DNA from: Actinomadura livida
GTDB taxonomy: Bacteria; Actinomycetota; Actinomycetes; Streptosporangiales; Streptosporangiaceae
Assembly (NCBI RefSeq): GCF_014648675.1
Contig: NZ_BMRO01000003.1
Coordinates: 542,711-606,710 of the forward strand
Direction of reading: 5' to 3'
Length of the DNA: 64,000 nt
Below, piece after piece: positions 19,114 to 27,797 of this stretch. The number at the start of each line of letters is the position of its first letter. The first letter of the stretch is position 1. Both the position numbers and the translations under genes were made by a program. The notes beneath the pieces were generated by a model. The model was not told where the DNA came from, ran no database searches, and saw only the letters and a list, made by a program, of their open reading frames with translations.

Positions 19114-19844
19114 GGTTCGAGGGGCGGGTGGCCGTTGTCACCGGGGCCGCGCAGGGGATCGGGGAGGCGTACGCCCGGGCGCTGGCGGCCGAGGGCGCGT
19201 CCGTGGTCGTCGCCGATGTGGACGAGCGCGGGCAGGCCGTCGCCGACGACATCAAGGGCGCCTTCGTGCGGACGGACGTGTCCGACCCGGCGTCGGTCGA
19301 GGCGATGGCGGCGGCGGCCGTGGAGCGGTTCGGCGGCATCGACCATCTCGTCAACAACGCCGCCATCTTCGGGACGATGAAGCTGGACTTCCTGTTCACC
19401 GTCGACTGGGACTACTACAAGAAGTTCATGTCCGTGAACATGGACGGCGCGCTGCTGTGCGCGCGGGCCTGCTACCCGCACATGCAGGAGCGCGGGGGCG
19501 GCTCGATCGTCAACCAGTCGTCCACCGCCGCGTGGCAGTACTCCGGCTTCTACGGCCTGGCCAAGGTCGGGGTCAACGGGCTCACCCAGCAGCTCGCGCA
19601 CGAGCTGGGCAGCATGAACATCCGCGTGAACGCGATCGCGCCCGGACCGATCGACACGGAGGCGAACCGGACGGTCGTCCCCGGCGGCATGTCGCAGAAG
19701 ATCGTCAAGGAGAAGATGGCGCTCAAGCGGATGGGCACGCCCGAGGACCTGGTCGGGATGTGCCTGTTCCTGCTGTCGGACGAGGCCGCCTGGGTCACCG
19801 GGCAGATCTTGAACGTGGACGGTGGCGAGGTGTTCAGGGCATGA
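19110..19844 (+). CDS. SDR family oxidoreductase, rightward operon
   Basis: The 244-residue classical SDR has TGAAQGIG near the N-terminus, NNAAIFG, the Ser in SIVNQSS and the YGLAK catalytic pair, then APGPIDTEANR. The tail GQILNVDGGEVFRA is typical. It overlaps the aldehyde dehydrogenase by 4 bases and the next gene by 4 bases. Its positional equivalent is Rv0769. Substrate is not known. Confidence 0.9.
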   Translation: MRFEGRVAVVTGAAQGIGEAYARALAAEGASVVVADVDERGQAVADDIKGAFVRTDVSDPASVEAMAAAAVERFGGIDHLVNNAAIFGTMKLDFLFTVDWDYYKKFMSVNMDGALLCARACYPHMQERGGGSIVNQSSTAAWQYSGFYGLAKVGVNGLTQQLAHELGSMNIRVNAIAPGPIDTEANRTVVPGGMSQKIVKEKMALKRMGTPEDLVGMCLFLLSDEAAWVTGQILNVDGGEVFRA

Positions 19845-20752
19845 GCGAAGCGGATCGGGGGGCGCGGGGGGTCGTCCCCCCGCAGAAGGCACGCATGAGC
19901 CCGGAGGGGACTCGAAGTGTCGGGTTCATCGGGCTCGGGCAGATGGGCGCGCCGATGGCGCAGCATCACACCGGGCGCGGCCTCGTCGTCCACGACACCC
20001 GGCCCGAGGCGGTCGCGCCGCTGGTGAAGGCGGGGGCGCGGGCGGCGCGGAGCGTCGCCGAGGTGGCGGCCGCCTGCGAGCTGGTGTCGATCATGGTCCG
20101 GGACGACGCCCAGGTGGCCGAGGTGGGCGAGGAGGTCATCGCAAGCGCCCGCCCCGGGACCGTCCTGGCGATCCACTCGACGATCCGCGCGAAGACCGCC
20201 GAGGACCTGGCCGCGAAGGCGCGGCGCTACGGCATCGAGGTCGTGGACGCGCCGGTCAGCGGCGGGTTCATGGGGGCGAGCGCCGGGAGCCTCGCCGTCA
20301 TGGTCGGCGGGACGGACGAGGCGTTCGAGCGCTGCCGGGAGCCGTTCGGGGACTGGGCCGGCCTCGTCCTGCACATGGGCCCGGTCGGCGCGGGCACCCG
20401 CACGAAGCTGGCCCGCAACATGCTGCACTTCGTGTCGTTCACCGCGGCGGCCGAGGCGCAGCGGCTGGCGGAGGCGTCGGGGGTGTCGCTCCGCAAGCTC
20501 GGGCGGATCGTCCGGCACTCCGACGCGATCACCGGCGGCGCCGGGTCGATCATGCTGCGGCCGACGACCGCGCCGCTGGAGCCGGACGACGACCTGTACG
20601 ACATCCTCCGCCACACCCGGGACCTCGGCGAGAAGGACCTGTCCCTCGCCCTGGAACTGGCCGGCGAGCTGGGGGTGGACACCCCGTTCGCCCGCCTCGC
20701 CCTGGAGCGGTTCGGTGCGGGCCTGGGCCTGACGGGAGATGAGGATGACTGA
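19841..20752 (+). CDS. 3-hydroxyisobutyrate dehydrogenase-like NAD(P) oxidoreductase
   Basis: Beta-hydroxyacid dehydrogenase family: VGFIGLGQMGAPMA near the start, the VDAPVSGGFMGASAGSLAVM substrate loop, and the KLARNMLHF catalytic Lys helix. The ATG at 19841 overlaps the SDR stop (ATGA) and gives 303 residues; an ATG at 19895 gives 285. The stretch between them is largely a GC-rich palindromic repeat, so the first 18 residues may be repeat-derived or untranslated. Its positional equivalent is Rv0770. Confidence 0.88.
   Translation: MSEADRGARGVVPPQKARMSPEGTRSVGFIGLGQMGAPMAQHHTGRGLVVHDTRPEAVAPLVKAGARAARSVAEVAAACELVSIMVRDDAQVAEVGEEVIASARPGTVLAIHSTIRAKTAEDLAAKARRYGIEVVDAPVSGGFMGASAGSLAVMVGGTDEAFERCREPFGDWAGLVLHMGPVGAGTRTKLARNMLHFVSFTAAAEAQRLAEASGVSLRKLGRIVRHSDAITGGAGSIMLRPTTAPLEPDDDLYDILRHTRDLGEKDLSLALELAGELGVDTPFARLALERFGAGLGLTGDEDD
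19857..19888 (+). repeat. Dispersed GC-rich palindromic repeat, copy A
   Basis: GCGGGGGG-TCGT-CCCCCCGC (8-bp arms), preceded by a G6 run and followed by AGAAGG. Related copies are at 29386-29420 (minus) and 53645-53675 (plus). This copy sits between two candidate start codons of the dehydrogenase gene. Confidence 0.75.
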
Positions 20753-21131
20753 GAAGGACGAACGGCGCGCACGTGGCCTGGAGATGATGCGCAAGGTCTA
20801 CGGGTGGGAGATCGAGGACGCGCCCGGCGAGTTCTTCGGCATCACCGTCGACCACCTCTTCGGCGACATCTGGACGCGGCCGGGGCTGAGCATGCGCGAC
20901 CGGCGGCTCCTCCTCGTCGGAGTGCTGGCGGGCCAGGGGCTGAACGACGTCCTCGACATCCAGATCCCGGCGGCGCTGGCCAACGGCGAGCTGTCACCGG
21001 ACGAGCTGCGCGAGATCGGCGTCTTCCTGACCCACTACGTGGGCTGGCCGCTCGGTTCCCGGCTGAGCGTCCAGATCGACACCCTCATCGCCAAGCACGA
21101 GAAGCGCGCCCGCAAGAACGAATCCCCCTGA
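20745..21131 (+). CDS. Carboxymuconolactone decarboxylase-like protein
   Basis: A 128-residue AhpD/CMD-like helical protein (GLEMMRKVYGWE, RLLLVGVLAGQG, FLTHYVGWPLGSRL). It has no cysteine at all, so it lacks the CxxC redox centre of AhpD-type peroxidases and belongs with the decarboxylase-like branch. The ATG at 20745 has GGGAG at a better distance than the ATG at 20739 and overlaps the previous stop. It is the last gene of the rightward operon; Rv0771 is the positional equivalent. Confidence 0.85.
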   Translation: MTEKDERRARGLEMMRKVYGWEIEDAPGEFFGITVDHLFGDIWTRPGLSMRDRRLLLVGVLAGQGLNDVLDIQIPAALANGELSPDELREIGVFLTHYVGWPLGSRLSVQIDTLIAKHEKRARKNESP

Positions 21132-21179
21132 ATGCTGAACTGAGGGGAACCCGCGGTATGCCGCGGGCGTCGAACGTCC

Positions 21180-23060
21180 ATGCGTGGTCGTGTCTTCGCT
21201 CCGGTCGCGGGCGTGCTGTTCCTTGCGGCCGGCTGCACCGGCTCCCCCGGTGCTGCGAACCCGCCGCCGAGCCGGTCACCGGTGCGGCTCGTCGCCTACG
21301 ACGACTGCGACGCGCTCCACGAAGGGCTGCGTGAGGCGACCGCCGACCGCGTCGGGCCGCACGGACTGGACAACGGCATGCCGGTCGGCCTGCCGGAGGG
21401 CGACATCGCCCTGAAGGGCCCGCGGTCCGCCGCCGGCGCGGCCCCCGGCGAGCCGCCCCGGCACTCCACCACGAACGCCCACGAGAAGGACGCGGACGAG
21501 CCCGACCTCGTCAAGACCGACGGCCGCAGGATCGTGACGATCGCCCGCGGCGACCTCGTCCTCATCGACCCCGCGACGCGCAAGGTCACGGACACCTTGG
21601 AGCTGCCGGGCAGGGGCCTCCACGGTGAGGCCCGGCTGCTGCTCAGCGGCGACCGGGTGCTCGTCCTGGACGAGGAGTCCCCGGTGAGCCCGCTCCCCCG
21701 GCGGCCGGCGCCGGGAGCAGGGGACTCGCCCGTGCCGCGGACCCCGGGACCCACGACGCGCCTGACGCTCGTCGACATCTCCGCCGCCCCGAAGGTCGTC
21801 GGCACGATGACGAGCCACGCCCACTACCTGGACGCGCGGCAGAGCGGCCCGACGGTCAGGGTCGTGCTGAAGTCCGTGCCCGACATCCACTTCCCCGGCG
21901 GCAACGGCATGGAGGAGGCCACCGAGGCGAACCGGAGGGCCGTGGTGACGGCCCCGCTCGAAGCCTGGCTCCCGGTGTTCCGCGTCGAGGCCGGCGGCCG
22001 GTCGAGCGACCACCGGGTGCCGTGCGAGCGGGTCAGCCGCCCTGCCTCGTACGCGGGTTCGACCGTGCTGAGCGTGCTGACGTTCGACCTCTCCAAGGGG
22101 CTCGGCGACCCGCAGGCGATCGGCGTCACCGCGGACGGCAGCACCGTCTACGGCAACGGGAAGAGCCTGTACGTCACCGCCGCTCCCCCCGGCGCGTCCC
22201 TGTGGAGGCCGCGCGGGAAGCAGTCCGAGGAACGCACCGACGTGCACAAGTTCGACGTCGGCGGCGAGGGACGTCCCCGCTACGTGGCGTCGGGCTCGGT
22301 CAAGGGCTTCCTGCTCAACCAGTACTCCTTGTCGGAGCACGACGGGAAGCTGCGCGTCGCCACGACCACCGGCCGGTTCGCGCGCGGCGACCGGTCGTCG
22401 CAGAGTTCGGTGTACGTCCTGGACCAGGCCGGGAACCGCCTTCGCCAGGCCGGACGCATCGACGGGCTCGGCAAGGGCGAGCGGATCTACTCCGTCCGGT
22501 TCATCGGCACGACCGGCTACGTCGTGACGTTCCGGCAGGTCGACCCCCTGTACGTGCTCGACCTGAAGGACCCGGGCCGCCCCCGCCTCACCGGCGAGCT
22601 GAAGATCCCCGGCTATTCGGCGTACCTGCACCCCACCAAAGAGGGGAACCTCCTCGGAGTAGGGCAGGACGCCGACCGCACCGGCCGGACGACGGGCCTC
22701 CAGGTCTCGCTCTTCGACGTCTCCGCCACGCAGCCCCGCAGGCTGGACGACCACACGCTGCCCGGAACGACGTCGAAGGCGGAGTTCGCTCCGCACGCGT
22801 TCCTGTACTGGCCGGACTCCGGCCTGACCGTCATCCCCGCGAGATCCCGGCTCGGCGGAGAGGCCGAGGCCCTCGCCCTCAAGGTGACCGCGTCGTCCAT
22901 CAGCGGGCTGGGAACCGTCCGCCACCCGCCCGACGACCAGAACGGCGGCATCGACCGCTCCTTGATCATCGGCGACACCCTGTGGACGTTCTCCAAGAAC
23001 GGCGCCAAAGCCACAAACGCAACCACCCTGAAGACCTCGACCTGGCTGCCCTACAACTAA
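21180..23060 (+). CDS. Secreted lipoprotein with beta-propeller domain (PF09826-like)
   Basis: A 626-residue protein with a lipoprotein signal (LAAGC, lipid Cys19). The mature part starts with a Pro-rich linker, then the marker TNAHEKDADEPDLVKTDG, which introduces the WD40-like propeller of the Beta_propel family. Repeated blades follow (RIVTIARGDLVLID, RVLVLDEES, YVLDLKDPGRPRLTGELKIPG). The function is unknown; these proteins are attached outside the membrane. The gene is 48 bases after the CMD-like gene, but lacks overlap and probably has its own promoter. It converges with ddl. Confidence 0.85.
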   Translation: MRGRVFAPVAGVLFLAAGCTGSPGAANPPPSRSPVRLVAYDDCDALHEGLREATADRVGPHGLDNGMPVGLPEGDIALKGPRSAAGAAPGEPPRHSTTNAHEKDADEPDLVKTDGRRIVTIARGDLVLIDPATRKVTDTLELPGRGLHGEARLLLSGDRVLVLDEESPVSPLPRRPAPGAGDSPVPRTPGPTTRLTLVDISAAPKVVGTMTSHAHYLDARQSGPTVRVVLKSVPDIHFPGGNGMEEATEANRRAVVTAPLEAWLPVFRVEAGGRSSDHRVPCERVSRPASYAGSTVLSVLTFDLSKGLGDPQAIGVTADGSTVYGNGKSLYVTAAPPGASLWRPRGKQSEERTDVHKFDVGGEGRPRYVASGSVKGFLLNQYSLSEHDGKLRVATTTGRFARGDRSSQSSVYVLDQAGNRLRQAGRIDGLGKGERIYSVRFIGTTGYVVTFRQVDPLYVLDLKDPGRPRLTGELKIPGYSAYLHPTKEGNLLGVGQDADRTGRTTGLQVSLFDVSATQPRRLDDHTLPGTTSKAEFAPHAFLYWPDSGLTVIPARSRLGGEAEALALKVTASSISGLGTVRHPPDDQNGGIDRSLIIGDTLWTFSKNGAKATNATTLKTSTWLPYN

Positions 23061-23102
23061 TCCCCCAGCGACCCCAGCCACGCACGCGAGCGCGTTACCT
23101 GA

Positions 23103-23209
23103 CCGGTGCGGCGAAGCCGAAGGCGAGCCGCACCGGGAAGATCGCGAAGCGATGCAGCGCTCGCACAGGCCAGGTCACGTAGCGAGCGCCAGCGAGCGAA
23201 GTGGGCCTG
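23103..23209. repeat. Cluster of inverted repeats between convergent genes
   Basis: Three nested pairs: CCGGTGCGGC / GCCGCACCGG (23103-23112, 23127-23136), GCGCTCGC / GCGAGCGC (23157-23164, 23182-23189) and CAGGCC / GGCCTG (23166-23171, 23204-23209). A small ATCGC-GAA-GCGAT hairpin lies between. The cluster fills the gap between the lipoprotein gene and ddl and may end both transcripts. It has no T run. Confidence 0.6.
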
Positions 23210-23217
23210 GACTGCAA

Positions 23218-24339
23218 TCAACGCAGGCCGGTGGAGCGGTGCACGGCCGTCTGGATGAGCCGGTCGACCAGCGCCGGGTAGTCGAGCCCGGTCGCGGCCC
23301 ACATCTGCGGGAACGCCGACGCGGGGGTGAAACCCGGCATGGTGTTGATCTCGTTCAGGATCCAGCCGCCGTCCGGGGTGTGGAAGAAGTCGACGCGGGC
23401 GAGGCCCTCGCAGTCGAGCGCGTCGAACGCCTGCACGGCGATGCGGCGGACCTCCTCGATCGCCGCGGGCGGCAGGTCCGGGGGGATGGCCATGGTGGTG
23501 GAGCCGTCGAGGTACTTGGTCTCGAAGTCGTAGAAGTCGTGGTCGCCCGCCATCAGCACCTCGGCGGGGAGGCTCGCCTCCGCGGGGCCGTCGTCCATGC
23601 CCTGCAGGACGCCGCACTCGATCTCGCGGCCCTCGACCGCGGCCTCGACGATCACTTTGGGGTCGTGCTCGCGGGCCGCCTCGACCGCGGCCTCCAAATC
23701 GGCCTCGGCGGTGACGCGGGTGATGCCCATGCTGGATCCGGCCCGGGCCGGCTTGACGAAGACGGGCGTGCCGTCCGCGAGCCCCAGTTCCTTGATCTCG
23801 TCGATCTTGCGCTTGCGTTCGCGGCGCCACTCCCGGTCACCGACCAGGACGTACGGGCCGACGGGCAGGCCGCGCGCCTGCCAGACCAGCTTCATGAAGC
23901 CCTTGTCCATGCCGACGGCGCTCGCCAGCACCCCGGCGCCGACGTAGCGGACGCCCGCGAGGTCGAGAAGCCCCTGGATCGTGCCGTCCTCCCCGTAGGG
24001 CCCGTGCAGCAGCGGGAGGACCACGTCCACCTCGCCGAGCGTCTCCGGGACCCGCCCCGGTTCGACGACGAGCAGGCCGCGGTTGCCCGGGTCGAACGGC
24101 AGCGCGAGGACGCCGCCCTCGCCGGTCACCTCGGGCAGCCGGCCGCCCTCGATCGCGAGCGGGAGGTCGGCGGGCGGCAGCACCCAGCGCCCGTCGCGGG
24201 CGATGCCGACCGGCACCACCTCGTACCGGTCCCGGTCGATGGCGGCCATCACGGCCCCCGCGGTGACGCAGGAGATCGCGTGCTCGGAGCTGCGTCCGCC
24301 GAAGACGACGGCCACGCGGATCTTCGAAACCTGGGACAT
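23218..24339 (-). CDS. ddl: D-alanine--D-alanine ligase
   Basis: The 373-residue ATP-grasp enzyme makes D-Ala-D-Ala for peptidoglycan. It has VVFGGRSSEHAISCVTAG at the N-terminus, LLHGPYGEDGTIQG, FVKPARAGSSMGI, and the metal-binding end WILNEINTMPGFT. Its length fits Ddl proteins with the omega insertion. It heads the resumed core order ddl-gpsA-plsC-cofC; DUF3515 and thiL, its usual neighbours, are 14 kb away. Confidence 0.97.
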   Translation of the reverse strand: MSQVSKIRVAVVFGGRSSEHAISCVTAGAVMAAIDRDRYEVVPVGIARDGRWVLPPADLPLAIEGGRLPEVTGEGGVLALPFDPGNRGLLVVEPGRVPETLGEVDVVLPLLHGPYGEDGTIQGLLDLAGVRYVGAGVLASAVGMDKGFMKLVWQARGLPVGPYVLVGDREWRRERKRKIDEIKELGLADGTPVFVKPARAGSSMGITRVTAEADLEAAVEAAREHDPKVIVEAAVEGREIECGVLQGMDDGPAEASLPAEVLMAGDHDFYDFETKYLDGSTTMAIPPDLPPAAIEEVRRIAVQAFDALDCEGLARVDFFHTPDGGWILNEINTMPGFTPASAFPQMWAATGLDYPALVDRLIQTAVHRSTGLR

Positions 24340-24427
24340 GACGTCCGACCCTATCGGTGATCAGCCCGGGCGGGCCAAGAGCGGTTCCGGTACGGCGGTC
24401 CCGCCGGCCGGTCCGGCCGGGGTGCCG

Positions 24428-25438
24428 TCACAGCCCGTACCGTTCGGGTTTCGGGGAGCGGGAGATCAGCGAGATGGCCGCCTCCTTGATCGGCATGCCG
24501 TGGTGCAGGACGGCGGTGACCGCCTCGGTGATCGGCATCTCGACGTTGTGCTTGCGGGCCAGCTCCAGCACCGCCTCCGCCGACTTGACGCCCTCGGCGG
24601 TCTGCTTGGTGACGGAGATGACCTCGTCCAGCGTCATCCCGCGGCCGAGGTTCTCGCCGAAGGTGCGGTTGCGCGACAGCGGGGACATGCACGTCCCGAC
24701 GAGGTCGCCCATCCCGGCGAGCCCCGCGAAGGTGTGCTCGTCCGCGCCGAGCGCCGCGCCCAGCCGGGCGATCTCGGCGAGGCCCCGGGTCATCAGCAGC
24801 GCCTGCGTGCTGGCGCCGAAGCCGAGCCCGACCGCCATGCCGACGCACAGCGCGACGATGTTCTTCACCGCCCCGCCCAGCTCGCAGCCGACGACGTCGG
24901 TGGAGGTGTAGACGCGGAAGTACGGCGTCATCGTGGCGGACTGCAGGCGCCGCGCGGCGTCCTCGTCGGCGCAGGCGGCGACCGCCGCGCCGGGCTCGCC
25001 GCCCGCGACCTCGCGGGCCAGGTTCGGCCCGCAGAACACCCCGACCCGCTCCGCGGGGACGTTCGCGACCTCGCCGATGACCTCCGACATCCGCCGGGAC
25101 GTGCCGAGCTCGACGCCCTTCATCAGGCTGACGAGGACCGCGTCCGGCGGCAGCAGCGGCAGCCAGGCGCCGAGGTTGTGCCGGAGGGTCTGCGCCGGGA
25201 CGGCCAGCGCGACGAAGTCGGCGCCCGCCAGGGCCTCGGCCGGGTCGAGGGTGGCGCGGACGCCCGCGGGCAGCGTGACGCCCGGCAGGTAGTCGGGGTT
25301 CTCGTGCCGCTCGTTCACCGCCTCCACGACCTCGGGGCGGCGGCCCCACAGGACGACCTCGCCGCCGGCGTCGTGCAGCAGCTTGGTGAACGTCGTCCCC
25401 CAGGACCCGGCCCCCATCACCGCGGTGCGGTACGTCAC
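24428..25438 (-). CDS. gpsA: Glycerol-3-phosphate dehydrogenase [NAD(P)+]
   Basis: The 336-residue enzyme supplies sn-glycerol 3-phosphate for phospholipids. It has the Rossmann loop GAGSWGTTF, the FCGPNLAREVAGGEPGA segment and the catalytic Lys in GGAVKNIVALCVGMA. The C-terminal motif PITEAVTAVLHHG is typical. It starts at a GTG that overlaps the plsC stop (GTGA), so the two are coupled and act in the same pathway. Confidence 0.97.
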   Translation of the reverse strand: MTYRTAVMGAGSWGTTFTKLLHDAGGEVVLWGRRPEVVEAVNERHENPDYLPGVTLPAGVRATLDPAEALAGADFVALAVPAQTLRHNLGAWLPLLPPDAVLVSLMKGVELGTSRRMSEVIGEVANVPAERVGVFCGPNLAREVAGGEPGAAVAACADEDAARRLQSATMTPYFRVYTSTDVVGCELGGAVKNIVALCVGMAVGLGFGASTQALLMTRGLAEIARLGAALGADEHTFAGLAGMGDLVGTCMSPLSRNRTFGENLGRGMTLDEVISVTKQTAEGVKSAEAVLELARKHNVEMPITEAVTAVLHHGMPIKEAAISLISRSPKPERYGL

Positions 25439-26307
25439 GAGTCGGCCGCCTTAGGGTCGCCGGTCCGCTGCCGCGCCGGCTCGGAGACCGCGGCCTCGGG
25501 AACCGCCGGCTCGGGGACCGCCGGCTCGAACGCCTCGCCCGCCGCGCGGGCGGCGGCGCGCCGCTCCTCCAGGACCCGGTGGTGGTCGTAGCGCTCCTTG
25601 GGCGGCTCCTCGCCGCGCAGCTCGCCGAGCAGGCCGGTGATCGCCGCCATGATGTCGTCGGTGGCGGCCCGCAGCGTCTCCCTGGTGAGCGGCCGGTCCG
25701 CGTACCGGGACAGGTCGACGGGCGGCCCGGCGGCCACCTTCATCGTCTTGCGCGGGAACGGGTGGAAGCCCTTCTTCAGGCGCCCGGCGAGGCCCGTCCG
25801 CGCGCCCTTTTTGTAGGGCAGGAGCTCGTGCGCTCCCCAGTTCGCGACGGGGACGACCTTCGCGCCGGTCGTCAGCGCCATCCGCGCCACGCCGGTCTGC
25901 CCGGTCATGGGCCACAGCTCGGGGTCACGGGTGCAGCTGCCCTCCGGGTAGAACACGAGGCACTCGCCGTCCCGCAGGGCCTGCTCGGCGTCCCGCAGGG
26001 CCAGGGACGCGTCGGCCCGGTCGCGGTAGACGGGGATCTGGCCGGTGCCGCGCAGGACGGTCCGGACGAACCGGGTCTCGAAGAGCGTCGACTTGGCCAG
26101 GTAGACGGGGTAGCGGCCCGACCCGTACACGAAGTGGGCGAGCGCGAGGGGGTCCGCCTCGGAGATGTGGTTCGCGGCGATGATGACGCCGCCCTCGCCC
26201 GGCACGTTGCCCCGGCCGCGCCAGTCGCGTTTCAGCAGCGCGCGGAGCAGCGGGCGCAGGATGACGATCGTGAGCTTCCGCCAGGCAGGCGAATACCCGT
26301 GGCTCAT
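25435..26307 (-). CDS. plsC: 1-acylglycerol-3-phosphate O-acyltransferase (PlsC family)
   Basis: The 290-residue membrane-associated acyltransferase adds the second acyl chain to make phosphatidic acid. It has the NHISEADP block (HX4D catalytic motif) and the FYPEGSCTRD block (EGxx substrate motif). The C-terminal 60 residues are Ala/Pro/Glu-rich, and an AVPEPAVPEAAVSEPA repeat adds a tail not needed for catalysis. It is coupled to gpsA and divergent from cofC. Confidence 0.93.
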   Translation of the reverse strand: MSHGYSPAWRKLTIVILRPLLRALLKRDWRGRGNVPGEGGVIIAANHISEADPLALAHFVYGSGRYPVYLAKSTLFETRFVRTVLRGTGQIPVYRDRADASLALRDAEQALRDGECLVFYPEGSCTRDPELWPMTGQTGVARMALTTGAKVVPVANWGAHELLPYKKGARTGLAGRLKKGFHPFPRKTMKVAAGPPVDLSRYADRPLTRETLRAATDDIMAAITGLLGELRGEEPPKERYDHHRVLEERRAAARAAGEAFEPAVPEPAVPEAAVSEPARQRTGDPKAADS

Positions 26308-26394
26308 GCCCCGTCTCCCCTCCTCAGTCGGTCCCCGAGCGAACGCAGGGTGCCCACAAGTGTCGCGGGTGCGTACGCATAGTGTCGAGTTGCC

Positions 26395-27075
26395 ATGTCT
26401 ACATCACAGAGCAGGTCTACATCACAGAGCAGCGGGTCTCATCTCCAGTGGTCGCTCGTGGTGCCGGTGAAGGTGCTGGCCCGGGCGAAGACCCGCATGT
26501 CCGCGGCGGCGGGCCCGCACCGCGAGGCCCTCGCGCTGGCGGTGGCGACCGACACGGTGGCCGCGGCGCTGCGCTGTGAGCGGGTCCGCACCGTGATCGT
26601 TGTCACCGACGATCCCCTCCCGGCCGCCGACCTGGCCGCCCTCGGCGCCCTCGTCGTGCCCGACGTGCCGGACGCCGGGCTGAACCCGGCCCTCGTGCAC
26701 GGCGCCGGCCGCGGCCGCGAACTGGCCCCCGGCACCGGCATGGGCGCACTATCGGCCGATTTGCCCGCTTTGCGGCCTCTTGAACTCGCCCGGGTGCTCG
26801 ACGCGGCCGCCCGGGCGCCGGAATCCTTCGTCCCGGACGCGGCGGGCGTCGGCACGACCCTGTACACGGCCCGGCCCGGCGTCGCGTTCTCCCCCGCCTT
26901 CGGCGGCGAGTCCCGCGCAGCGCACCGGGCCCGCGGCGTCCGCGAGATCCTGCTCCCCGGCACCGACAGCGTCCGCCGCGACGTCGACACCGTCGAGGAC
27001 CTCAGGGCCGCCCTCGAACTGGGCGCGGGGCCCCGCACCACCGCGGTGGCGGCCCGCCTGCCCGCCTTCGCCTAA
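26395..27075 (+). CDS. cofC: 2-phospho-L-lactate / phosphoenolpyruvate guanylyltransferase (F420 synthesis)
   Basis: CofC/FbiD charges phospholactate or phosphoenolpyruvate with GMP in coenzyme F420 synthesis. The 226-residue sequence has the core VVPVKVLARAKTRM, IVVTDDP, GMGALSADLPALRP and the FVPDAAGVGTTLYTA stretch. The first 18 codons are Ser/Thr/Gln-rich, partly an 18-bp duplication, and precede the normal family start; a downstream start at the GTG near 26457 is possible. No other F420 gene is in the window. Confidence 0.9.
   Translation: MSTSQSRSTSQSSGSHLQWSLVVPVKVLARAKTRMSAAAGPHREALALAVATDTVAAALRCERVRTVIVVTDDPLPAADLAALGALVVPDVPDAGLNPALVHGAGRGRELAPGTGMGALSADLPALRPLELARVLDAAARAPESFVPDAAGVGTTLYTARPGVAFSPAFGGESRAAHRARGVREILLPGTDSVRRDVDTVEDLRAALELGAGPRTTAVAARLPAFA
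26397..26432. repeat. 18-bp perfect tandem duplication at the 5' end of cofC
   Basis: The unit GTCTACATCACAGAGCAG occurs twice in a row right after the ATG at 26395 and encodes two copies of a Ser-Thr-Ser-Gln-Ser-type hexapeptide. It is AT-richer than the rest of the gene. Confidence 0.9.
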
Positions 27076-27084
27076 GGTTCGGGT

Positions 27085-27294
27085 ATGCAGGCGACGGTGA
27101 AGGGTTTCGATGCCGCGACGCGGTCGGGGAGCGTGCTCCTCGACGACGGGACGGAGCTGCCGTTCGACGGCGAGGCGTTCGCGGCGGGCGGGCTGCGGCT
27201 GCTGCGGCTCGGGCAGCGGGTGAACCTCGCGATGGACGGCGACCGGATCTCGGTCGTGACGCTGTCGACCTTCCCGCTGCCGCCGCGCGACTGA
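27085..27294 (+). CDS. Small cold-shock/OB-fold-like protein
   Basis: This 69-residue protein (MQATVKGFDAATRSGSVLLDDG..LPFDGEAF) has the cadence of a cold-shock domain (KGFD, GSVL, LRLGQRVNLAMDGDRI) but lacks the aromatic RNP1/RNP2 residues, so nucleic acid binding is uncertain. It follows cofC by 9 bases and is probably in the same transcript. Similar small proteins accompany this locus in other actinomycetes. It converges with hup across a strong hairpin. Confidence 0.75.
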   Translation: MQATVKGFDAATRSGSVLLDDGTELPFDGEAFAAGGLRLLRLGQRVNLAMDGDRISVVTLSTFPLPPRD

Positions 27295-27310
27295 GGGGCC
27301 GCTCACACGG

Positions 27311-27350
27311 CAGCGCCCGGGACCGTCATGGAGCATGGTCCCGGGCGCTG
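27311..27350. terminator. Bidirectional terminator between the OB-like gene and hup
   Basis: A hairpin with 14-bp perfect arms (CAGCGCCCGGGACC / GGTCCCGGGCGCTG) and a 12-nt loop sits in the 67-base gap between two convergent genes. No long T run follows on either side, as is common at high GC. Confidence 0.8.
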
Positions 27351-27361
27351 TCGCGGTGAGG

Positions 27362-27640
27362 CTACTTCTTTCCGGCCACCAGGTTCTTGAAGTCCGCCCC
27401 GGCCTTGAACTTCGGCACGGACGTCGCGGGAACCTCGATGGTCTTGCCCGTTGCGGGGTTGCGGGCCGTACGGGCAGGCCGGTCGGCCTTCTCGAACGAA
27501 CCGAACCCGGTGATCGCGACCTTGTCGCCCTTGGCGACGGCGTTCTGGATCGCCTCCAGGATGGCGTCGACGGCCTCGGCTGCGGCCTTCTTGCTGCCCA
27601 GCCGGTCAGAGATGGCGTCGACCAGCTCACGCTTGTTCAT
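27362..27640 (-). CDS. hup: HU family DNA-binding protein
   Basis: The 92-residue nucleoid protein has MNKRELVDAISDRLG at the start, the GFGSFEKADRPARTARNP DNA-binding arm with its Pro tip, and a C-terminal FKAGADFKNLVAGKK. It is the short HU form without the Lys/Ala-rich tail of HupS/Hlp. It lies in the conserved leuCD-hup-plsC order. Confidence 0.97.
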   Translation of the reverse strand: MNKRELVDAISDRLGSKKAAAEAVDAILEAIQNAVAKGDKVAITGFGSFEKADRPARTARNPATGKTIEVPATSVPKFKAGADFKNLVAGKK

Positions 27641-27797
27641 GGGTTACTCCTCTGTTCCCCCCTTGCCCGAACGAAACTAAGGGACCCTCAGCATGGACAC
27701 AATCACCTGCACGCACGAGTTGGCGTGTCGCTGGCGTTTTTGTCGCACTCGCCCCCATCTCGCCGGGTGACCGGACCGGATCCGGCCACTGCGCACG

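Noticed and set aside
26397..26432. Possible mobile element target duplication at cofC
   Set aside because: The two 18-bp copies are adjacent with nothing between them, so this is a tandem duplication, not an insertion footprint.
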